This document shows, piece after piece, positions 58,701 through 64,000 of a DNA stretch of 64,000 nt (its first letter is position 1; the number at the start of each line of letters is the position of its first letter). The notes beneath the pieces were generated by a model. That model was not told the origin of the DNA, did not search any database, and was given only the letters and a program-made list of their open reading frames with translations. Where the stretch lies: NCBI GenBank assembly GCA_015056585.1, contig SVFZ01000053.1, forward strand, positions 21,304 to 85,303, given 5' to 3'. The position numbers and the translations under genes were made by a program. This stretch comes from Butyrivibrio sp. GTDB taxonomy: Bacteria; Bacillota; Clostridia; Lachnospirales; Lachnospiraceae.

Positions 58701-59719
58701 TATCATATAATAATGATGACAAAAATACCGGCAAGGTTTATCGTGACGGATATGAGCTGGTGGGATGGTTTTACGAAAATAGGAGCAATACTCCGTACGA
58801 GTTTGGTGCAATAACAGAAGATATTGTTCTTGTAGCACACTGGAGAAATCCGGGAAAAGTAGTTGTAAAGTATGATGCAGCTCCTCATGGATCAGGAGAG
58901 CCGATTGATAAGTACAGCTACGCTGTAAAGTCTTCTGTTGTGGTTGGAGCACCTCCTACATCTGTTGAAGATAAATACGTATTTATCGGATGGACTATTG
59001 AAAACGATCCAAATGGAATTGTTTATTATCCTGATAACTGTTTCGATATTAAGGATGAGTACATTCAGAATATTGCCGGCACAAATACCATTATTTTAAA
59101 GGCTTTGTATGACACTGTCAGCGGAGATGGCCCTGAGGCTGAATATACAACCATCACTTACCACTCCAACTTTGGAACAGACCTTACGGTTACAGTTGTA
59201 AACGGAGCAGACGGAAAGCTTCGTGTCAATGAGACAGTGACAGCTCTTAGCGAAACTGACTGCGGCTTTAACAGGCCCGGCTACAGATTTGTGGGATGGA
59301 GTAAAAAATCCGGTGAAAACAATTATCCTGTTTTCGTATTGCCGGGTGAAAAGATTGCAGCAGACAATGATGGTACTCCTAACGATGTGTACGCGATCTG
59401 GGAGTTTGTACCGGATACACCTCCGGGACCATCTTCAACACCTCCGACAGACCCGCCTGCACCTCCTACAACTCCAAGTGATCCGGGAACACCGACAGAT
59501 CCGCCGGTGGTTCCACCGACAACTCCTTCTGTAACAGGACAGGCAGTTCTTGGTGAGAGAAGAGCCCTCACCCAGGGAGATGGAAGAGCTGTTCTTGGAG
59601 CAAGAAGGTCAAGAACTGAAGACACCACAGATGTTACAGGAAGAATCGTGGTGATCATCCTTGCAGGAATCGCTGCCGCAGGAATACTTGCGACCTATAG
59701 GAAAAAAGAAGAGGAATGA
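55784..59719 (+). CDS. Large InlB B-repeat (Listeria-Bacteroides repeat) surface protein with C-terminal TM anchor
   Basis: Signal peptide MLRKCSRLLAAFMAAALVITTFG; repeated FVGW/FIGW/YAKW blocks; Pro/Thr-rich linker; C-term VTGRIVVIILAGIAAAGILATYRKKEEE. Confidence 0.88.
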   Translation: MLRKCSRLLAAFMAAALVITTFGSDFSNARAWAAEDEVAEEIQNEGSGDGIVTADWEKVPESDGDGAQGSEEVAPDGTTENTQSEDEQNGGSSSENTDEPGTETFAENGETTNGTEIAAGTEGRGAATDAASEDITSDETGADASTDAVSLEASETDAKELSESADEKKASEEEEAEYPAQSFAGSVSEMNVSVEAEEGAFPKGTQMKLSAISEAQAVSAAENALDGEVKAAKGVDISFADAEGKEIEPKGAVKVSISLANALEGDNFSVVHLDDSGNAEKVANASESGADFTADSFSVYIVAGSGDSGADHDDQKAIATYNFHVNDTLFDTRLVKKGDDLPNPGIPAVDSDNNEVFLGWFEKKADGTFVDEPFTFGTVGDVEAGKTYDIYAKVETTYYLTFIGLEGEIFHVKKVVATNDESTIVDTSDIGVSDEKRYETSENKKFIGWALTSGITVTSSSDPAILKEVDVAKVDTVYAVQCSYVWISFDENVGNSYSGVSYTMPIMATYDSSAVEPAKPTRPQYDFVCWCTDKEGNNPYDWSTVIGSTAETQNDFTLYAKWKEAEDTTYTVVVWQQNLDGSTFDYFKTFTNIAGKTGAKVDEALLADYLDLNEKYKDLKYFEYDSSRKEFEVGSTETGSFVKYSPGEEKLSVNQDTIVNLYYVRKEMTINFYENVGDTTPVKTLKGLYEQPIDKGQWPTDEVVWQFYKDGDEKPWDMDFIERYILDKYTDGTVLNLYKFVGDDKTKVIFHFLKETLDGDYEEERIIVHTTGENVDKDGNKTGKRYKIAVENYYLGFEPSFYNTSGDASDNENKIREGSIIEGVTSHDDSQQVYLYFDRVTRSLVFQDSYYGKTSDVPVDAAYADMYENILFEQDLSKPEYKANTPKAEVLASKAASRPGYELVTDGEGNIIWYIDQTGQTPYAWNDTMPLYNKVLYTHWKPVTCNVKLIANGGTINGDDDFDVPYGDKLDRVSYNNDDKNTGKVYRDGYELVGWFYENRSNTPYEFGAITEDIVLVAHWRNPGKVVVKYDAAPHGSGEPIDKYSYAVKSSVVVGAPPTSVEDKYVFIGWTIENDPNGIVYYPDNCFDIKDEYIQNIAGTNTIILKALYDTVSGDGPEAEYTTITYHSNFGTDLTVTVVNGADGKLRVNETVTALSETDCGFNRPGYRFVGWSKKSGENNYPVFVLPGEKIAADNDGTPNDVYAIWEFVPDTPPGPSSTPPTDPPAPPTTPSDPGTPTDPPVVPPTTPSVTGQAVLGERRALTQGDGRAVLGARRSRTEDTTDVTGRIVVIILAGIAAAGILATYRKKEEE

Positions 59720-60192
59720 AAAGCCGCATGAGCGATAATAAGCAGATGCTTTATGCCAGGAACTTAATGAGTGTATGCATTGACAGCACAGATGGGTGCG
59801 ACTATCAGGGCAGGATCTGGCACCAGTACAGCGACGAGCCCCTTGAGTTCGATGGTTTTTTACAGATGCTGAGCATTATGGAGGGGCTTTTGGATGAGTG
59901 GGATTTCCCACAGAAAGCTCTTTCCACCAGATCGTTTTTCAGGCAGGACAAGTCGGTTTACAAGAGAAATGTAAATCCCGATGAGCTGGTGATAGATCAG
60001 GTCCAGAAGGAGAACGGCGTCAGAAATGTTCAGAACCAGAGAGGCAAAAGAGCTACATTCATAGTTCAGGTTTCATTCAGACAGCGTGCTACCTGGCAGG
60101 GCCATGTGATCCATGCGGAATCTGATAAAAAAGATGACTTTGCTAGTGCAATGCAGTTGTTGAGGATTATGGACGGATATTTGAATTCCTGA
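59716..60192 (+). CDS. Protein with two 'WQG'-type domains
   Basis: LMSVCIDSTDGCDYQGRIWHQYSDEPLEFDGFLQMLSIMEGLLDEW and ATFIVQVSFRQRATWQGHVIHAESDKKDDFASAMQLLRIMDGYL. Confidence 0.65.
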   Translation: MKSRMSDNKQMLYARNLMSVCIDSTDGCDYQGRIWHQYSDEPLEFDGFLQMLSIMEGLLDEWDFPQKALSTRSFFRQDKSVYKRNVNPDELVIDQVQKENGVRNVQNQRGKRATFIVQVSFRQRATWQGHVIHAESDKKDDFASAMQLLRIMDGYLNS

Positions 60193-60220
60193 AACATTAG
60201 ATTACTGAAGAAAAATACAG

Positions 60221-60254
60221 GCCGGGATATCAGAAATGATATCCTGGCTTTTTT
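60221..60254 (+). terminator. Rho-independent terminator
   Basis: GCCGGGATATCA GAAA TGATATCCTGGC TTTTTT. Confidence 0.93.
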
Positions 60255-60385
60255 CAGCATCTTTTTGTTCACTTTAAAGCTATTTTTGAGGTTTTTATTT
60301 ATGCTATGATAGAATTGCGAAAATGAATTCAGGTATGAGCAATTCGCATATTATAGTGTCATATATAGTAAGGAGTGACAAAGGA

Positions 60386-61996
60386 ATGAAATTTGAAATT
60401 ATCGAAGTTTTTAACAGAAGCGTGACTATAGAGCTTGACTCAGAGGCGATTTTTGAGCAGCCCGAGAGCTTTTTTGTATACATAGATGGTAAAAAAGTTC
60501 TTGAAAGCAGACAGAATGTAGTGTCAGTGACAGGTCTTTTGCCTGATACGAAGTATGTGATCGGGGTTGAAAGCTGTGATACAAGCTCAGATAACTGCAG
60601 TGGAGAATCCGGAAAGATTTATGAAAAGGAGTTCACCACAAAGCATGAGTCAGTTCTTCTTGATGTCAGGGCTTTTGGCGCAAAGGGTGATGGCGTAACT
60701 TCTGATACAGCAGCAATCCAGGCTGCAATCTGTGCATGTCCTAAGGATGGAACAGTTTATCTGCCTGAGGGAGTGTACTACTCCACAGCTCTTTTCTTGA
60801 AAAGCGATATGACTTTCTGGCTGGGGGATGGAGCGGTGCTTCTTGGAGATACTGACAGAAATCACTATCCGATCTTGCCGGGAATGACAAGGACAACCGA
60901 TGAGAAGGATGAATATAACCTTTCAAGCTGGGAGGGAAATCCTCTGACCAGCTTTGCTTCGCTTGTTACCGCTATTGACGCCGAGAATCTTGATATTATC
61001 GGCCCGGGAACTATTGACGGTAATGCGCAGAATTCCGATTGGTGGGTAAATCCAAAGGTTAAAAGAGTTGCCTGGAGACCGAATACTCTTTATCTTGCAA
61101 GATGCAGGAATGTGAGAGTGCAGAAGGTTACCGTGCAGAACTCGCCAAGCTGGACTGTACATCCCTATTATTGCGATAACTGCGCATTTCTTAATCTCTT
61201 TATCCATAACCCGTCTGATTCACCAAATACAGACGGACTTGATCCGGAAAGCTGCAAGGATGTGCTGGTGCTTGGAACTGTTATCTCCGTCGGCGATGAC
61301 TGCATGGCCATCAAGAGCGGCAAGTATTATATGAGCCTTATGCACCACAAGGTTACTGAAAATATGATAATCAGGAACTGCAAGTTTGAGCGGGGCCATG
61401 GCAGTGTTACTGTGGGAAGTGAGGCAGCAGGCGGCGTCAGGAACGTCAGAGTTTCTCAGTGCATCTTTGACGGCACCGACAGAGGGCTCAGGATAAAGAC
61501 AAGAAGAGGCCGTGGTGAGAGGTCGATACTTGACGATATTGTGTTTGAAAATATCAGAATGAGCGGAGTTCACATGCCATTTACTGTGAACATGTTCTAC
61601 TTCTGCGATCCTGATGGACACAGCGATTATGTGCAGAATCAAAATCCTGCGCCGGTGGATGAAATGACACCTGTTATCGGATCAATCACCGGTCGCAACA
61701 TCAACTGCAAAGGTGTAAGTGCCTGCATGCTCTGTGCCTTTGGACTTCCGGAAAAGCCCATTGAGAAGCTTGTTTTTGAGAACATTGATGTGGAATTTTT
61801 GCCTGAGAGTGAGCGCGTTCCGGAGCGTCCTGTGATGATGGACAACTTCGATGAAATGAGCGGAAGAGGTGTCTTTGCAAGAAACGTTAAGAAGCTGATC
61901 CTGTCTGATGTTGTTATCAAAGGCAGTGCAGACAAGGAGCCGGAACTTATTGATGTTGAGGAAAAGAAGCTCAGCGGCGTGAGGTACGAGGCGTAA
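60386..61996 (+). CDS. Glycoside hydrolase family 28 (polygalacturonase-type) protein
   Basis: VRAFGAKGDGVTSDTAAIQAAI...NTDGLDPESCKDVLVLGTVISVGDDCMAIKSG...GHGSVTVGSEAAGGVRNV. Confidence 0.92.
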   Translation: MKFEIIEVFNRSVTIELDSEAIFEQPESFFVYIDGKKVLESRQNVVSVTGLLPDTKYVIGVESCDTSSDNCSGESGKIYEKEFTTKHESVLLDVRAFGAKGDGVTSDTAAIQAAICACPKDGTVYLPEGVYYSTALFLKSDMTFWLGDGAVLLGDTDRNHYPILPGMTRTTDEKDEYNLSSWEGNPLTSFASLVTAIDAENLDIIGPGTIDGNAQNSDWWVNPKVKRVAWRPNTLYLARCRNVRVQKVTVQNSPSWTVHPYYCDNCAFLNLFIHNPSDSPNTDGLDPESCKDVLVLGTVISVGDDCMAIKSGKYYMSLMHHKVTENMIIRNCKFERGHGSVTVGSEAAGGVRNVRVSQCIFDGTDRGLRIKTRRGRGERSILDDIVFENIRMSGVHMPFTVNMFYFCDPDGHSDYVQNQNPAPVDEMTPVIGSITGRNINCKGVSACMLCAFGLPEKPIEKLVFENIDVEFLPESERVPERPVMMDNFDEMSGRGVFARNVKKLILSDVVIKGSADKEPELIDVEEKKLSGVRYEA

Positions 61997-62043
61997 TGGC
62001 TTGTTTGGGTCCAAAATGGACCTGGGGACGGAGTTATAGGACC

Positions 62044-62607
62044 ATGAAGAATAAGTTGAAAAGTCTAAATTTCATTCTGGCTGTATTGCTGGTGCTTGTG
62101 CTTGGCACAGGCTGCGGCAGGCAGAAAGCTATCGAGCTTCCGACAAGCGATGAAGCAGTCGTGGCAGTAAGTGAAGCGGCTGCAAGTGAAGCGGCTGCTA
62201 GTCAGTCTGAGACTGGTGGAACTGAGTCCGAAGAGGTGGTAACATCCGTTATTTTTGAGGATGGCACCTATACTTCGAAGGAAGACGTGGCGCGGTACAT
62301 CAGTGAATTTGGGCATCTTCCGCAGAACTTTATCACCAAGAAAGAAGCTCAGGCGCTTGGCTGGCCGGGAGGCTCGCTGGAAAAATATGCGCCGGGCAAG
62401 TGCATTGGAGGAGATCGCTTCGGGAATTATGAAGGTCTTTTGCCTGAGGAAAAGGGACGAAAGTATTACGAGTGCGACATTGATACGCTTGGCAAAGACA
62501 AAAGAGGGGCGAAGCGTATCATCTATTCAAATGACGGACTGATCTTTTACACGGATGATCATTATAAATCATTTACGCAGCTGTACGGATTGGGATTTGA
62601 TGATTAG
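62044..62607 (+). CDS. Barnase-family ribonuclease with lipoprotein signal peptide
   Basis: Lipobox LVLGTGC; YISEFGHLPQNFITKKEAQALGWPGGSLEKYAPGKCIGGDRFGNYEGLLPEEKGRKYYECDIDTLGKDKRGAKRIIYSNDGLIFYTDDHYKSFTQLY. Confidence 0.92.
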   Translation: MKNKLKSLNFILAVLLVLVLGTGCGRQKAIELPTSDEAVVAVSEAAASEAAASQSETGGTESEEVVTSVIFEDGTYTSKEDVARYISEFGHLPQNFITKKEAQALGWPGGSLEKYAPGKCIGGDRFGNYEGLLPEEKGRKYYECDIDTLGKDKRGAKRIIYSNDGLIFYTDDHYKSFTQLYGLGFDD

Positions 62608-62638
62608 ATTTAAAGAAATTCGCGAAATGGAGCATTAC

Positions 62639-62914
62639 ATGGAAAAGGTTTTTTACATAGACTTGTTTGAAGTATATAGCAAAGAGGACCTGCAGGATCT
62701 TTTGGCAAAAGAGTTGCCGCTTCCGGAGTATTACGGCAAGAATCTGGATGCGTTTAATGATGTGCTTACAGAGTTTGGAAGCGAGTGGAACATCATTTTT
62801 TATAATTCAAAGTTTGCGAGATTCCGCCTTGGGAAATATTTTGATGCTCTGGAGAGGCTCTGCAGTGAAGCGTGCGAGGATGTGGAGGGACTGCAGATAC
62901 GTTTTTACCCATGA
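62639..62914 (+). CDS. Barstar-family ribonuclease inhibitor
   Basis: VFYIDLFEVYSKEDLQDLLAKELPLPEYYGKNLDAFNDVLTEF; immediately downstream of barnase. Confidence 0.92.
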   Translation: MEKVFYIDLFEVYSKEDLQDLLAKELPLPEYYGKNLDAFNDVLTEFGSEWNIIFYNSKFARFRLGKYFDALERLCSEACEDVEGLQIRFYP

Positions 62915-62931
62915 AACATTTGGAGGATAAT

Positions 62932-63951
62932 ATGAGATATCCTGAATTTTTAAAAGAGAATGGAACAATCGGTTTTGTGGCGCCTTCCTTTGGATGTGCG
63001 ACAGAGCCCTATATCAGTAGGTTTGACAGCGCTTTAGAGAAGCTCAGGGATAAGGGATTTAAGCTTGAGCTGGGACCAAACTGCAGAGAGTCCAAGGGAA
63101 TCGGTATCAGCAATACGCCAGAGGAGTGTGGCAGGGAGCTGAACTCTTTTTACGAGAGCGCATCAAATGATGTGCTTATGTCCTGTGGTGGCGGAGAGGA
63201 GATGTGTGAAGTTGTTCCGTACATGGATTTTGAGCTGGTAAAAAAGTCTAAACCTAAGTGGTTTATGGGATATTCTGACAACACAAATTTCATCTTTCCA
63301 TCAGTGACAATCGCAGATACTGCAGGGATTTATGCGCCATGCGCCGGAGATTTTGGTATGGAGCCATGGCACAAGTCAGTTCAGGATGCCTATGATCTTT
63401 TGACCGGGAAAAAATTGAAGTTTTCAAATTACGATAAGTGGCAGCTTGAGGATGATGAAAACGCATCTGCCAACGATCCGTATTATGTGACAGAGCCTAC
63501 CGTGATGAAGGCTTTTGGGGACTTTGGGGCCACATTCGAAGGCCGCATAGTTGGCGGATGTCTGGACTGCCTCGTTCATCTTGTGGGCACTCCTTATGAC
63601 AAGGTAAAAGAGTTTAATGCAAGATACAAGGACGATGGGATCATCTGGTTTCTGGAGTCCTGCGATCTGAATGTTTTCGACATAAGGCGTGCGCTTTGGC
63701 AGCTGAAAGCAGCAGGCTGGTTTGAGAATCTTAAAGGCTTCCTCATTGGAAGACCCGGATGTTTCGGTCAGGAATTCATGGGCCTTAATCAGTACAACGC
63801 AGTTACTGATATTCTGGCTGAGTTCAATGTACCAATCTTAATGGATCTGGATATCGGACATCACCCGCCTATGATCCCAATCATTGTGGGATCCTACGCC
63901 GGAGTCTCCTTTGAGGACAACAAGTTTGAAATTGAATATTCCCTCAAATAA
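62932..63951 (+). CDS. S66 family LD-carboxypeptidase-like protein
   Basis: NGTIGFVAPSFGCATEPY...SNDVLMSCGGGEEMCEVVPYMDFELVKKSKPKWFMGYSDNTNF; start at 62932 after GGAGG. Confidence 0.88.
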   Translation: MRYPEFLKENGTIGFVAPSFGCATEPYISRFDSALEKLRDKGFKLELGPNCRESKGIGISNTPEECGRELNSFYESASNDVLMSCGGGEEMCEVVPYMDFELVKKSKPKWFMGYSDNTNFIFPSVTIADTAGIYAPCAGDFGMEPWHKSVQDAYDLLTGKKLKFSNYDKWQLEDDENASANDPYYVTEPTVMKAFGDFGATFEGRIVGGCLDCLVHLVGTPYDKVKEFNARYKDDGIIWFLESCDLNVFDIRRALWQLKAAGWFENLKGFLIGRPGCFGQEFMGLNQYNAVTDILAEFNVPILMDLDIGHHPPMIPIIVGSYAGVSFEDNKFEIEYSLK

Positions 63952-64000
63952 AGGAATTGATTGATCCTAAGACAGTTAATTGATCATAGGATGATTCATA

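Overview
The 64 kb window comes from an anaerobic Firmicute, most likely Lachnospiraceae of the Butyrivibrio/Pseudobutyrivibrio type (inferred from protein style only). It is a flagellar late-gene region fused to a large surface-glycan island. From 0-12 kb: flgK (3' part), flgL, fliW, csrA, a nonsense-interrupted coiled-coil gene, a DUF3880/CgeB-like glycosyltransferase, flaG, fliD, fliS, a FlgN/FliT-like gene and two flagellins. From 12-28 kb: glycosyltransferases (three more DUF3880-type, several GT2, two multidomain fusions), three LicD-family genes and a pentulose-phosphate epimerase. From 28.6-31 kb: an Rpn/PD-(D/E)XK element and a divergent third flagellin. From 31-33 kb: a two-gene membrane/surface-protein unit behind a sigma-28-like promoter. 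From 33-45.5 kb: a polysaccharide cluster (F420-hydrogenase-beta-like, two pyruvyltransferases, GT4, RgpF-like, HAD, GT2, TagF-like) in which a nucleotide-fold-like module recurs in seven genes. From 45.5-49.6 kb: an accessory hotspot with gene remnants, two XRE regulators and an AAA-ATPase/PD-DEXK gene. From 49.6-64 kb: a GGDEF protein, a TarJ/GatD-like dehydrogenase, a second sigma-28-linked surface protein, IspD/TarI, a large InlB-repeat adhesin flanked by small 'WQG' domain proteins, GH28, lipoprotein barnase with barstar, and LD-carboxypeptidase. No rRNA, tRNA or CRISPR was recognised. The most interesting signals are the recurrent appended module (34-45 kb), the twin sigma-28-linked surface proteins, CsrA-type hairpins on two of three flagellin leaders, and the WQG-domain/adhesin locus. 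All homology calls come from reading motifs and were not searched against databases.
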